Shown: positions 1 to 13,349 of the stretch, one piece after another
How the letters are laid out: each line of letters begins with the position of its first letter
Numbering within the stretch: position 1 is the stretch's first letter
Source: Tubiluchus corallicola
Lineage: Eukaryota; Priapulida; Priapulimorpha; Priapulimorphida; Tubiluchidae
Direction of reading: 5' to 3'
Length of the DNA stretch: 64,000 nt
Assembly: GCA_030141605.1 (NCBI GenBank)
Contig: JAQGDQ010000002.1
Span: 1,656,501 to 1,720,500 of the forward strand
The notes under the pieces: model-generated
What the model saw: the letters and a program-made list of their open reading frames with translations, nothing else
Told to the model about the DNA's origin: nothing
Databases searched by the model: none
Made by a program: the position numbers and the translations under genes

Positions 1-1213
1 AGTCAAATTGTTTAACTCGACAATACAGCAACACATTTTAAGTAACTAGTCACCATTGTGACCTTAGCTGTAATCAAATGTTATAAAATATTATTGCAAG
101 AATTACAAACAAACAATTTGTTCGGGGTTAAAAGACGTGAAAGTTGAAATAACAACGCGTGACACTTTTTTGGATTCTAATTTTATTGAATTACAAATGA
201 AAGCCTTAATACTCGGGCATGGACCCTTGATTTTAAGGTGACGGTGACTTTGCCTAATCTATTTGCTTAATGTGCAATAGATCTACTGCCAGTAAATAAA
301 AGTAGGATACATTAAAAATAAGATAAGATCTTATTATATCCTATTATATTAGTATTCTGATAATAAAATATTTTTGTTACCCCGAAATCAGTCATTGTCA
401 GCTTGTAATGCCAAAATCACAGCCCGTATAAGTAAAGCAAACAAACAAATAAATAATTTAAATAAATAAAATAATACATAAATTGTTCTGTTGTGTAAAT
501 GGCAGGACATCTATATATTTAGCTGTTTGCAAGCTTGCGCTTTTAGCTTTCTGTTCAGAGACACTGCGTGACATATTTGCAAGTTTAGCATAAAATTTTG
601 CAATTTTCACAACTACTGCCAATTACTGATAATTATTATTATATTGTTCTTACATTTTAATCAAAGGCATAATGTTTTAATAATGTGATAACTTTTTATG
701 CTGGTCATTTAACCTTAAGTTGAGACATTTGTGTTTATGAATTATCAACCATGTTAACAGAAAATAGATAACTTTCTAGACTTCAATAGTCACTGATAAT
801 AATCAACCTGAAAATTTCAGTTCGTTTACACTTTTTCTTAATACTGGTCCCCATCATTATTTTAACATTATACTCAGTCTAATTTTACTAATTCTGGTTG
901 CAGAATATAGCATAAAAATTGAAAACAGAAATTGCCAGTGCAGATTTGTGATAAAAAATATTGTGAATTTTTTCAAGATAAACTAGGAACGAAAAAGAAG
1001 TTCCATCAAATCTTGCATATTAAATTGGATTTACAGAAATGTTAACTGTGGTTATGAGGTCAAAAATTATTTTATGTTTAATTATTTTCCTGTTGTCTGC
1101 TCTATTGTATGTATTGTTTGGCTTTTGTATTAGCCGTGGAAAAATTCTATTTAAAGTGATAACTGAAAGTTGTGATATTTGTTAAGTTAAAATTTTCCAC
1201 AATTTTTTTTCAG
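1..1213. other. intron of the PLEKHG gene (no exon seen)
   Basis: This AT-rich stretch precedes the first recognisable exon of the RhoGEF gene. I saw no reading frame resembling the N-terminal half of a DH domain, so the upstream exons probably lie left of the window. It ends in a pyrimidine-rich acceptor whose AG is at 1212-1213. No repeat or RNA gene was recognised. Confidence 0.6.
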
Positions 1214-4200
1214 TGGCCTGCTGCAAGATTTGGAAAAGAATCAGTCAAACGCTGTTGAAATTGCCAAGTGTTTTGTGAAGCACAGTGAAGGTTTCACAGT
1301 CATCTACACTGAATATTGCACAAGTTATCCAAAGTAATGGGATTTTAATGCTGCAAAGATTTGTAATAAAAAACACTGTCTGTCAGTAGTAGGAAAATGA
1401 AGATTTCAAAATAAAATAAAATAAAATTAAATTAACCAGCTTTTGCCCAACCTTGGTTACTAAACCACTAAGTGTTGTTTAAATAGCCATCTCCTAGTTC
1501 TGTTTAAATTAGATTATACATTGTATACATGCATTTTCCTTTTTTGGTTGTTGCATTTATGCTTTGAACTACAAACATACAATGTATATTTTTGATTCTG
1601 CTTACATTGTTTCTGGCATGCCACATTTTTGGTGTTTATTGTTTCACAGGTCGATGACTGTGCTAACACAATGCATGAACAATAAAGAGTCAGCAGATTT
1701 CTTCCGGATCTGTCAGCTAGCATTACGTCATGGATTGCCACTTGGATCTTATTTGTTAAAACCCGTCCAAAGAATTCTCAAGTATCATCTTTTGCTCAAG
1801 GTATTGTTCATTCTGCACTCACAATTCCCTGTAATAGTATCTCTATATCAGATGTGCAAAAATATAAAAAAGTGGATCTTGCTTGTTCAGCAACATAAAT
1901 CAAACTTGTTCTAGGAATATTAGAACAACATCTTAATTATAGTACATTATACACTTTATGATGTATCCACTGTATAAGACATTTTTTGAGTTTATTTTAT
2001 GTATGCTTTTTCAAAGTGCCTGTAGTGTAAGCCATAGTTAAGATCAGGGAACCATAGATAACCATTGTTCTCTATTAACTAGAATTGACTTGATAGTGGT
2101 GTGATGGTGTGCATATGCCTTAGCAGAAAATGGATAAATGCTTTTCTATAAATGTACAATAAATTAATCCAGTTTAAACTTTATTTAATGTGTACATCAT
2201 ATACAAAAGAGTGCCCTTGATATTTTTTCTTTAGACTTCTATATTTCATGCTAGTTATCTTTTCCTCATATATATTTTTTGCGTGTGATGCAATATAATA
2301 CAAAATTTTTGTAACAAACTGAAACGATTTTTCACTGTTGCAGAATATGTTAAAAAATTATGATCGTGAAGATGAGAGTGGTACAGTCACCATTGGTCAA
2401 GCATTGGCTACTATGGAAAACATTGCTCAACATATTAACGACATGAAGCGTAAGCACGAACACACTGTGCGGGTACAGGAGATACAAAGCTTGCTGTTGA
2501 ACTGGAGGGTATGGACTGTTGAATTTAAATAAAATATGTCACAATTTAAAACGTTTTCTGTAATTGTAATTGAACATAACTATAGAATTTCTGTTTCATT
2601 TTAACAACATTTTTAGCACAATGAATCTTCATTTACTATACATATGTGTTACTAACTCAAGTGTATTGTTACTGCACTGCGTTTTTTCAAATTACTCTAG
2701 ACTACCTGATTGCATGTTTGCTTTTCTTGGCTGAGCATTTCATAAAACAGCTTTTCAGTTTGACTAGCCACCTTCAAATTTTGTTCAGTAAAATTTTCTA
2801 ATGGAATTCCATTCAGATGTATTATAACGATTTCATGATGTCTTGATTATTGTAGAGCACTGTTTTGTGATACTAAAATACCGTGCAAAAGTGGATCTTA
2901 TCTTTTGCATGTCCCGCAGTTTCATATGAACAATTTATACTTAAGCATAAAGAAAGTAGCTGCGTATGCTGTTTGGAACTATGTTGCAAGGTCAAAGTTT
3001 CTACATTGCTAATTATTGTCTTCAAAGTGCCTTGTAACCGTTGTTACTCTGTATTTTAGGGCAATGATTTAACGACGTATGGAGAACTTGTGTTAGAGGT
3101 AAGTGAGCTAATTTCTTGCCTAGTGCTGCCACCTTTAGTGGTTGAAAGAAGCAAACAATGGTTTCTTCTCTAATTACTTTTATTACATTTTTTACAAACC
3201 TTTTTTATTATTAGTTTCCCACTTTTGATGTATTGATTATACTTTATTGAGTTCAAATAAATGGTATAAATGAACAAATAAATGTTATTTCAGATAAAAA
3301 ATAACACATTTTGTATGTTTCGGGCAAGCTAAATTTTAGCAGAGTGCTATTACCTTTAGTAATTGCAAACAAATTATAATGCAGTCAGTACCTAGCTTAC
3401 TGTATTAGAGTTTAATAATGTTTATATAGGATGAGTTCAAGATAGTTGGTGCAAAAGGCATGCGTTTGCTGCTGCTGTTTGATAAAGTTCTGATAATATG
3501 CAAACGGCGATCGGATGGGCCATACATATGCAAAGCGTACATTGAGGTAAAGTAGAAAAAATATGTTAATTTGCTAATTAACTACTGTAATTAATATTAA
3601 TTGTATTGCCGTGGGTAGTATCTGTACCGACATAATTAATTAATCGGCCAACTATTTTGAAAAGCGAACCCTGTGATGTACTTGACTCACGAGAATTTTT
3701 CTTTTCAGTGTTCGAATTTGATGTTGATAGAGAGTATTATGGGAGAACCTTTTGGTTTCCATGTAATTCCATTTGACAACCCAAAGTGTCAATATACAAT
3801 AGAGGTGAGTGATTATATTATTATGGTATGCACGAGTTATTTTAATTCCTCCTTTTATTTATGGCGAATTTGTTGGAGCTGCTCACATTGAATAAAAAGT
3901 TGTGTTGAATTTCAGACATTTATGGAAATATAACATATAAGGCACAAACTTGCATGTTGTTTTCTTGTAAATGTAGTGTACTGTAGTTATTCCAGAAACG
4001 TGAAATAAGCTTCTGAAATTTGCTCAGGTATTTGTGTGAATGTTTTTATACAGTTCAGGAATTCAGTACTCAATGTCTAACACTAAAATGTACTAAATGG
4101 TTTTGGCGGACCTAAATATCAAGGTTAAGTTGTTAAAATACTTAGCCACATTTGAATGGGAATACTTCCTCCCTCATTGTGGAGTCGAATTGCCGGAGAC

Positions 4201-7200
4201 AGTATTGTGACAACAGTGCCTAGAAGGCACCTTTCCTAAGACTTGCCATGCCATTTATTAGCCAAGTTTTGCCCTGCTTAACTTTTGTAACCAAGGCACA
4301 CACTGTCACTACCCAACTCCATTTCCTCTCACATAATGTCAACTTAAAGATTTATGTTTAAAGCAATTTTGCATTTTAATAAGATATAAAAATAGCCCTG
4401 TTTCTCTCCTTGGTGAACTTTCACTGTTATAAAACTAAGCAGAATTTTTACATCTTGTAGGTACTATAGTGTGTGTGTTCCTGCCGCCTAGTGTTCTACG
4501 CATGTCAGTCAGCAGACAATGTAGATCCCAACATTTTCTGCCAATATGTTATGATGCTGCTGTTTTTTAGGCTCGAAGTTTGGAACAGAAAAGAGAGTGG
4601 ACGCAAACTTTGAAACGACTTATTCTGGAAAATTATATGGCCGACATACCGGAAAAGGCAAAAGAAATTGTGATGCAACTTGGACAGGATAATCAAGGTT
4701 TGTGTTGATTGCAACTTTATGTAAAATTTAAAATATTTCATGCAAAACATATGCCCTGTATTAAACAAGCTTAAGTTGGGGGGTTTAAGGTCTAAGTTTA
4801 TGCGCTTGGTGTCTCTTCCTCCCAGATTTTTAGAGAACACTTGTGAGAAACCTTGTACATATTATTAATAAACCAAAATGAATACAAAAACAAGAAATTA
4901 GCAAGAAAAACATTTGAAGCATATTTTAGTCTAATTACCTGCACCTCATTTTGAATGTAGCATTGTCACTTGTTGAACTGGTGCCTGTACCAAGAACTTC
5001 AATTCCCAAATTACTTATCTGTATTCACCAGAGTAAACTAGAGGATCTTTTAAGGACATACTCTTTCGTTAGTTGAAACCCTTAGCTAGGCAAACACAAA
5101 TCTTTTGACGAAATATTATTGTCATAAATTGATTTTTTGTTGTAATAAATTTAAGATACTATTTAGGTAGAGACTTGTTAATTTTATGCTAAATGTGCAG
5201 TTCGTTTTCTTTGATAGAAGAATTGCTGGCTGCAGGGAGGTTGGATAAAGGTGATAGTCATAAGAAGCAGCATCAAGCACCGGAGTATTTGGAAAAACGA
5301 AAAGCAATGCGACGCAAGTCTGATGGTTTTGCGCATAAAAAGAAAGGTCTGTAGGGCGCACGAGTTTTCTTGCAGTACCCAGTACCGTATTTATTCGTTT
5401 TAGCACCCGTGCTTAACTAAGGGCTCATCCAAATAACGCCTTGTAAGGGACTTAAAGAGTAATAAACACCCACGCTTGACTGGGGGACCTGGTAATTAGC
5501 TTGGCTGAAAAAACAAGGGCCTGGGCTCTAAAATGAGTAAATATGGCAAGTTTAAATAAAAATTATTTTTTATTTAGCATTACTAAAATACATTATTTTT
5601 CAGGCCGGAAACGAAATGAAACAAAAAGTTCTTCCACTGAACTTGACGAGTCGATTGCCATAATGAGCGATTCACGCAGTCGAGATAGTTCGCCTGGTAG
5701 TTCTTTAAGTAAGAAAGAAAGTCGAAGGTCACGAGCTGAGCGCAACAAGTCTGATCCTACTGCATATCGTGTTAAAGAGAGACCACATTCTGGCAGCAAA
5801 AGCGATGAAAACCGTAAAGCAATATGTGAAGATAAATTGGACAGTGCTACACCATCTGGTAAGCCTCCGCCACCTACAGTGGTGAATGAAAACAGTGCTT
5901 TAGTCCAGCCAGCAGGCATAGCCAAAATGATTAATTTGTCGCCACTGCCAAATAAGCATTCCAATGATCCTAAAATCATTGCAGATTTAGTGAGGGCTAG
6001 ACGATCTGAAAGCTTTCGCACGGCTGTATTGAATGAAGATACCACAATTCCACCACCTGTGCCTGAGCATGCAGCTGGGTCTCTGCCATTACGAAATCTA
6101 AATTACAACAACAATCAGCGATTTTTACTGCGGCCCGCTTCTTCAACTGGTGAATATGTTATGCTAAAGTTTCCTGACCGCTTACTAAAACAAGCAACCG
6201 TCTCCAATGAGCAAGCCTTGTATGACAATCTTTCTTCTAGCAGGTTTGCAGCAAGAAGTTTACCCACGCCAAGACCATTATCAGCGTGTGTTGTTACAAC
6301 TTCTGTTGCTTCTGCCACAGTGAGTGCAACAAACGTTTATGACTCCATCTCTAATCGTAAGTGGCAGCGTTATCCCATTGAGCATGATTATGCAACTCTG
6401 AAATATCCCGACGACAGCTTTCAAGCTGAGAAAGATGACGATCACATATATGACGATGTCTATGAACTGATGAATAACATTGAAAAGGATCGTCATGTTG
6501 AAGGGGAGCTAGTTACAGAAACAACAGTGTCGGTTGATCTGAATACTAGGAACAAACCTTTCAAGAGGAAAGCAAAGCAAACTGCCGAACAAACGACAAT
6601 ACACAAATTATCTACACGTTGTGAGTCCATGCCGGATTTCCTAAACCGGTCCTCTAGTGTAGATATTTTAAATAACCATCGTAAAATAGCCCGGTCGAAC
6701 AGTGACTTGGCAGACAGAGTTAACCAAAAAACAACCGATGAAATCATAAATGACTTGCAAGATTTTATAGACAAAACACCAACAGTTAAACCAAGTTCTG
6801 GTAAATTTCCTGTGGAAATCACTGATGCGAATCTGTTGGATAGTGTCCCTTTGCCACCTGTTGAGCAACAAACAAAGTGCGAAGATCCATATGAGGTTAT
6901 TGTTTCGACTGAATCACATCATCACGCTGGAATGATCGGTTCAATAAAACACATTTTGGAAAGCATAGGCAACAAGGTATTGCCAACGAAAGAGTTTAGT
7001 AAAGAAGAGGAAAAAGAACGCATTGTGTTTACTCTGGCCAAAGCATATAGCGATTCCAGAACTAGACCCATTAATGCAGATGTAAAAAATCGCACTACGA
7101 ATTGCTCTGAAAGAAAGTCGAAAAGTGCAGTTATTGGTTCTCGTCTATCTCGTCCAATTGAGCTTGGAATGGCAACGCTTCCTCGACATCGTCCACCACG

Positions 7201-8269
7201 TCCTAAAAAAGGTCGCCATAAATCAGAACCACCTTCAGCTATGGATGACAATATAGTGGATCATCAACGTAAAGTTTTTGGTGCTAAATCTCCATCTGGT
7301 GGCTCGCTAGTCGAAGATGAAAATTATGGTAGTATGTCTGAAGGACGTCGAAGTGATGAGATACTAGAATTTTATGCGTGTAGTGACAGTGAAGATTCAG
7401 ACAGTGAAACAATGTGTGATCAATGTAGTTTTGAAAAAACGCTCGATGAAGCACTGCAGACAATGGAAGAAGAAATGCTGCGTGACAGTGCTATATACAG
7501 TGATCAAGAAGATGAAACTCCAGTTTTTTCCAGCCAAACTTCTGTTATTTCATCCCAGACCAGTATCTCGCATAATTTCTCAGTGCGTGGTAAAAACATA
7601 AAAGAGACCATAAATAATATAGAAAATCTGAATCGTCATTCAGAACCTGGACCAATGTTATCCTCAAAACGTGAGCGGAAGAAATCTGACACGATTAATG
7701 AACTTTTAAAAACTCTTGAGGATAGAGCTGCACATCACCAGACTGGCAGCGAAAGTCAACGTTCAGCATCCTGTCCATCTGCTAGCACTGTGGCAACAAA
7801 ACTCAAAGAACTCCAGGAACAAGTGTCAAAAAATCAAGAAGTGCCCATATTACGGGAAGGCCGACCTTTTTCACGGGAAATTTCCCCAGCTGTGATTGAG
7901 AAGCTTGAAATGTTGCAGGATTCTGCTCGTTATCCAAAAACATCAACTTCAGGTGTTAATGACTCTTTAGGAAGATCCTCCAGAGGCAAATCACCTTCTA
8001 TCACAGAGAAGCTTGATATGTTAAGGAAGCAATCATCGCAACATCATTTGGAAAGTACAACTTCGGAACTTGAGGTAGCATCCATCAAAGAAAGACTAGA
8101 ACGTCTACAAGAAATGGTGGGCACATGTCATCGAAGAAAAAGCTGGGAATTTGAGGATGGATTCTTGGATGGGTATTTCCTTCTGGAGAAAAACGAGTCG
8201 CGTCCACCCGCTCCTGGCTGGGTTAAACAAGTAATAGCACAACTACAATCTAGCAGCTCTGATTCTTGA
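1214..8269 (+). CDS. PLEKHG: PLEKHG-family Rho guanine-nucleotide exchange factor (5' incomplete)
   Basis: Nine exons: 1214-1333, 1650-1800, 2344-2508, 3060-3098, 3430-3546, 3709-3804, 4571-4697, 5218-5346 and 5604-8269. All junctions are GT-AG and keep one frame for about 1,202 visible residues. The family activates Rho GTPases by nucleotide exchange. Visible residues 1-145 are the C-terminal half of the DH domain, with the hallmark [23 protein letters not shown] domain follows at about 146-265 (IQSLLLNW linker, then [18 protein letters not shown]). After it comes PEYLEKRKA, also seen in vertebrate PLEKHG1-3. The last exon alone encodes about 890 low-complexity Ser/Arg/Glu-rich residues with short repeated EKLxML motifs and ends in LQSSSSDS. 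The N-terminus and first half of DH are outside the window. Family assignment is firm; which of PLEKHG1/2/3 is not resolvable by eye. Confidence 0.9.
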
Positions 8270-8982
8270 TTTGAAGAAAACACCATGAAAATGTTTGCAT
8301 TCCTCTGCAGATGGTGAAACAAACATTACTTTAAACTTAGTGAACTTAGCTTTACAGTAACAAGGCAGAAGCTCTAGCTGCACAAATGTAACTAATTTCC
8401 ATATTAAAATTTAACTAACACGGGAGATGAAATGAAAGTATTAAACAGCCGCTGAGGTTCTTTAGTATTATCAGTGTGACTAGTAATTTACAGAATAGAG
8501 AGTAATTTATGATTCAAGAATTCACAAACCATAAAGTTGACCGTCATACTAATTAATAATGTAATTCCTATTTTGTGCTTCCATGTCTTTTAACAATTTC
8601 ATTAAAAAGATGTTGTCTGACCCAATGGTTTGCTCATAGACCTTCAACATTGCTTTAGGCAGTGCCAGTACAGCGACAATGTGCAATGCTGTAGCAGTTT
8701 ATAAAGATATTACCATATATTTCTCTCTGTAAGCTGCATTTTGTGACTTCCCACAATCCCGATGTCTCTGACTTTTCGTTGCTATAGTTTTGAGAGTTAC
8801 CACGATATATCGTAACATTTATTGTTTCTAGTCATTTTGCTTATCTTATGTATATACATGTATTAAAATCCTATACCTAAAGCATTATGAATTTGTGAAC
8901 ATTTTATATCCTATCCGTTTCTCAATTTTTTGAGTAATATTATTAGAGCATATTGTGTAATGTTATCCATTTATACAGGTTT

Positions 8983-8988
8983 AATAAA
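8983..8988 (+). terminator. candidate poly(A) signal of the PLEKHG gene
   Basis: AATAAA lies about 710 bases after the PLEKHG stop codon. It is the clearest canonical hexamer on this strand in the 3' flank, so 8270 to about 9010 is likely 3' UTR. Confidence 0.45.
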
Positions 8989-11900
8989 GCTTAGCTTAAA
9001 ACAATCATACTTTACTTTATCTTAGGAAAGACCAGACACAATTCTGTTCATATTTCACTGTACATCAATGAAAAATTTCATTTTACTTGCATACCTAAGT
9101 TTCAATTGTTTCTAATCTACTGCCAGAAAATTGAAACAAATCCCAGTGTTTTGTTTTGTTAATTTTTTTCATACCTCTGCAAATTACTATATCTGTTTAA
9201 GTCAAGTGCATAAAATGAGAATTACATTAAATTTAAAATCTAAAATAGTTCAATTAATTTAAATAATGTTTGTAGGTGCATGCAAGATTCCATAGTTAAA
9301 TTTCTAATGTACTTGAGGCCAACAATACTTGAAATAGATTTAGAACACTTGGCTGCTCAACAAAGCCTGAAATATTATAATATTTATCAGAATTTTATAT
9401 TGAACCAATGAATCGTATACATTGTTCTACATATCATCGTATGTACAAAATTGCAAATACAGTGTATGAAGTAATTCTTACCAAACTAGACTAATTTTAA
9501 ATAGATATGGTAATACAATATTAGCTCCATGCAAACAACTCGCAAGATTTCATTACATGTAAACAGCTGCAATTGGTGTATAATCAGCAATAGACGAGAA
9601 ATTATAGGCAGGTTCAATTACTGAATCGGACAACCGAGTGTTTAGCAATTTTCAAAATTACAAAATTAGTATAAGTGGTTACCAGAGATATAAATGTGCA
9701 GAGAGAGACTGCTAGCCTCTCAATACTTCAAAATATACTTTGAATCAATCAATACTTCAAAAGTGTGTCGCTCAAAAATTGTTTTTGTTTAACAATCGAA
9801 TGTAGTTTCGTTTGCCTCACAATTTGCATGAGTCTAACAATCCAACCATTTAAATCTATGGTAGCTACCTTTCTATATATATACAGAGAACAATCAATAT
9901 AGATTGGAAGTAAACTATGATAATAACTACGTACTTGAAATTCTTATTCAGCATTAATTTTTTTGTTATTTTACAATGTGTAATGGACTTGGCAAATGCC
10001 TGTTTACGACAAGAACAAGTCCATTACGTCTGGCTAATGCCTAATGTAACTTGAGTACTGTACCCGCAAACAAATCCCGACTACAGCACTTATAACAATG
10101 TGCATGTAAACAAGTCCAACTGTGACACATACATGTAATATGCTTACAGACGAAATAGTCAGTCACAGAAAAAAGTTGTAAAATCCACATTGAAAAAGCA
10201 TAGTGAGTTCACAACTAATTTGCCAGATGGCACAAAAGTAATCAAATACAGGAAATATACAGTATACAGGAAATCAACCAAACTCAGCTTGCTGAATAAA
10301 CAAGAAGCTTTTGCAGTGACATGCTATCAATTTGAATACTGTGTTCTGTTTGAAAAAGTCAGTTTTGCCTATTCAAGTTATTTACTTTACAATAGAATTG
10401 CAAGTCTTTTAGCTGGATTTTAAAATTTTGAAACAAATTTGATGTGCTTTAGTGAATTAATTAATAAATCAGCTGGCAATTAACACACTCAAAAAGATGT
10501 TTTAACTGTGATTAGTCAGAACTAATAAGCCTTATATCCAAAATGGTTTATATCAAAAAACAGTTAGCTTTACGGTAAACTCATAGCAGAGAGGTTGCAC
10601 TGAAAAATTGTGACTACATCGAGACTTGAACCCGAGAACTGTGCAAGGGCATAGGTGGCATTGTTTGGTTCTGTGTGCAATAGGGATAAGTTTTTTCATG
10701 TGGTACATAATTCACTTGGTTAGAGGAAGTGGACATAATCTCAGATTCAAGTGCCAATGTATATCACAATTTTTTATCATCACCTTTTTCTGCAACAAAT
10801 TTGCCGTAAGCCTAACTGTTCTTTAATACACTATAAACCGTAATAATTCTGGCTAATCACAGTCAGAATGCCTCTTTCAAATTTAGATAACCTGCCCTGC
10901 TGGCAGTTCCAGTGTTAAAAAACATTTTACACTATTCTTTGCATAATAACTGCACTGCAGTAAAATATGACTAAAACTTCAAGTCTATATATAACAAAGG
11001 TTTATAATGTGATTATAGATAGCAACACAAACAAAATGACATCAAATACTTAGTCAAATATTTACAAGTTTGGGTAAAAATACATTGCAGCAAACATGTA
11101 CTCAAAAACAATGGAACACGTTCTAACACTTTAATAGTAAGATCACAATATACCCAGCTTGTAAAATGACACTAATTGTGTCTAGGGACCAGCAGCTAAG
11201 TTACTTTTCAAAACAAATGCTAGCATGTTAAAACTACCTTCAGTACATAAATGGACCAAGAGCCGAGACCTTGTCAAGAAAAAACACTGCTTACACCAGT
11301 CTCTAAGAGCATAGATGGTCCCCGTTTTACACGTTAAACCCTACATAGTTGCACAAAAGCAGGCTGTAAACATGGTAGAAATGTTGAACATGGTTCATGA
11401 AATGAATCCAAGCCGTCTGCAGCATAGTTGCTAGGCTCATAGGAACAGTACAGTGGTCACATCATATTTTTTTCTTCATCAAATTATTGCACCGTATGAA
11501 AGATCAAGCAATGATTATCGTGAAGTATCTACTACATACCCAGGCCTATGTTTATATTTGTTCATTTGTTCACCTGTTTCTTTTGCTTTCACAAATGAGA
11601 AATTGATTCGAGGGAAGGGAAAAATCATGGTCATGTTCCTCCTGATAACTCCTGGTGTTATGATGTGTGTTGTGTTAACAAGTTTGTAGTTCATCTGATA
11701 GTGAACGAGGTGAACAGCACCATATGTAGTGTAGTATCTTATTCAGGGCACATTATAATTTCTGAGAAAGCTTTGCAAGTCTAGAACAGTTCAAAAAACT
11801 ACCTGTTGCCCAATCTGGATAGTTCCTGTGCCATTCAAGTAATGTTAGTGTTTTCATGTGAGGAGAAATAATGATTTGCCATACATTGAAATAAAATTCA

Positions 11901-12576
11901 ACGGAATCTTAAATATTGCCATTTTTTGCTCATCCACTGATGGATAATACAACACTAAAATTAGAAGCAAAAACTATGTAGAAGGAAAGTATTGATAAAA
12001 ATAATCCATATTGGTAAACAAGTATAGTCTTTAAAATAGAATTTTATTGACGACCGGTTTTGAACAATTACTGTTCATTTTCAAGGCATCTAAAAACAAA
12101 GAAATTTTACCAGAATGAAGAAACAACATTGTACTTCTAAGTTGTTTCTACATTCTGGTAAAACTTCTTTGTTTTTAATTGCCTTGAAAATTAACAGTAA
12201 TTGTTCGAAAGCGGTTGGCAATAAAACTCTATATTGTTATAAACAACAAATTTTCGAAACCTTATTTTATAGATTCTCCTATTTCACGCCTTTTGCCATT
12301 ACTGAATACGAAATAACTGAAGGTTGTTTTAGAAATTGAAATTTCAACGAAAATCACTTTCGCATTTACTTGTAGTAAAATAATCATCGATCACTAGGAC
12401 ATTTTGAGGTACTATCCAAATGTTCTGTAGAAAGCGTCAATTATATCCAGTGTACCAGGGCAGACATCATCTATCTTGCAGCCACAGTTATTAAACTACT
12501 AGACACCATAGAAAAAATCATACACAATCAAAATCATATTAGTAATTAATTATGTACATTAAAATTATGCTAACTA
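8989..12576. other. non-coding: PLEKHG 3' flank and YPEL5 3' flank
   Basis: AT-rich DNA between two convergent genes. The open frames here (for example 10190-10423 and 11453-11689) have no recognisable domain, no splice context and low-complexity composition. The only structure I can support is the foldback repeat at about 12.0-12.2 kb. The part just left of 12577 should be YPEL5 3' UTR. Confidence 0.6.
12032..12237. repeat. foldback (inverted-repeat) element, about 88-bp arms
   Basis: The left arm (about 12032-12128) and the right arm (about 12140-12237, reverse complement) match over nearly their whole length with few mismatches, leaving a very short loop. Each arm carries a CCGGTTTTGAAC or CCGCTTTCGAAC block followed by AATTACTGTT. 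The shape is that of a non-autonomous foldback or MITE-type element. Its left end supplies a TTTATT (AATAAA on the minus strand, 12043-12048), so it could provide the poly(A) signal of YPEL5. I did not identify a clear target-site duplication. Confidence 0.75.
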
Positions 12577-13349
12577 TCAATTATTGTTTGATTCAACATT
12601 TATCGAAGGCTGTTCATCTGGAAAGCCCTCACTTTCTGTCACTAGTGCACGCTCTAATATCACACGCCCCTCTTTATACCGCTGATTTTCCTCCGTTGCA
12701 AATTCGTATATCCAACCTAACTTGGCATCACAGTTTTTACACGAGACATCGCGTACCATATGTCGCCCAGTCAACATCATTCTGTCTTGGACTTCACTGC
12801 AACAGCAATGTACAAAAGGCTATGTACATGTACAGGTATTGCACTTGTATACTATTATCAGTTATCATGGAGATTTAAGAGTTGTGACACATATTAAACC
12901 ACATATCATGGTATGAAATCAATTACAAAAGCAATTAATTTCACTTTTATGTATTGCTGTTATTACTGCATATCAAACTTGATTAGCCAGTTACATTACT
13001 TTACCGCTGGACTTTCAATTATAACGAAATTAGTTGGCAATAACTCATTTAATGATGCACAGATAGGGGCAGTACCAATAAATAATTACAGTCCAATTTC
13101 AATATCTTAGTCAGCTGTTCAATATAAAATTAGCACCCCATAAGTCAACTGATCCCCAAAAGCCCTTGATAAGAACCGATACCTGTACCTATAGCTGAGA
13201 TTAACCACTTTGTTAAAGAGGAAAGCTCGTCCTGTTGCACCAGTAAACCTTGTTGAGATCAATTCGGATCTGTTGGTCAGCACAGTCTCACAGCTAGCAC
13301 AGCTAAAGATTCGGCTGCCTCCTATATGGTCTAGAAAAACTCGTCCCAT
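12577..13349 (-). CDS. YPEL5: Yippee-like protein 5
   Basis: Two coding exons on the minus strand: 13349-13189 and 12796-12577, joined across a GT-AG intron through a split serine codon. The product is 126 residues (human YPEL5 is 121). The Yippee zinc-binding fold is complete: CASC at residues 17-20 and CKNC at 73-76. Between and after them are near-invariant family stretches such as [18 protein letters not shown] and [16 protein letters not shown]. In vertebrates YPEL5 associates with the CTLH/GID ubiquitin-ligase complex and localises to centrosome and spindle; that role is known for the family and only inferred here. The start is the first ATG and matches the canonical MGR-FLDHIGG N-terminus. 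Nothing is odd apart from a slightly longer Asn-rich C-terminus. Confidence 0.96.

Noticed and set aside
10619-10635. tRNA T-arm-like sequence on the minus strand (TCGGGTTCAAGTCTCGA)
   Set aside because: The T stem pairs, but no matching anticodon arm, D arm or acceptor strand could be folded upstream, so it is not a tRNA gene. It could be chance or a tRNA-derived SINE scrap.
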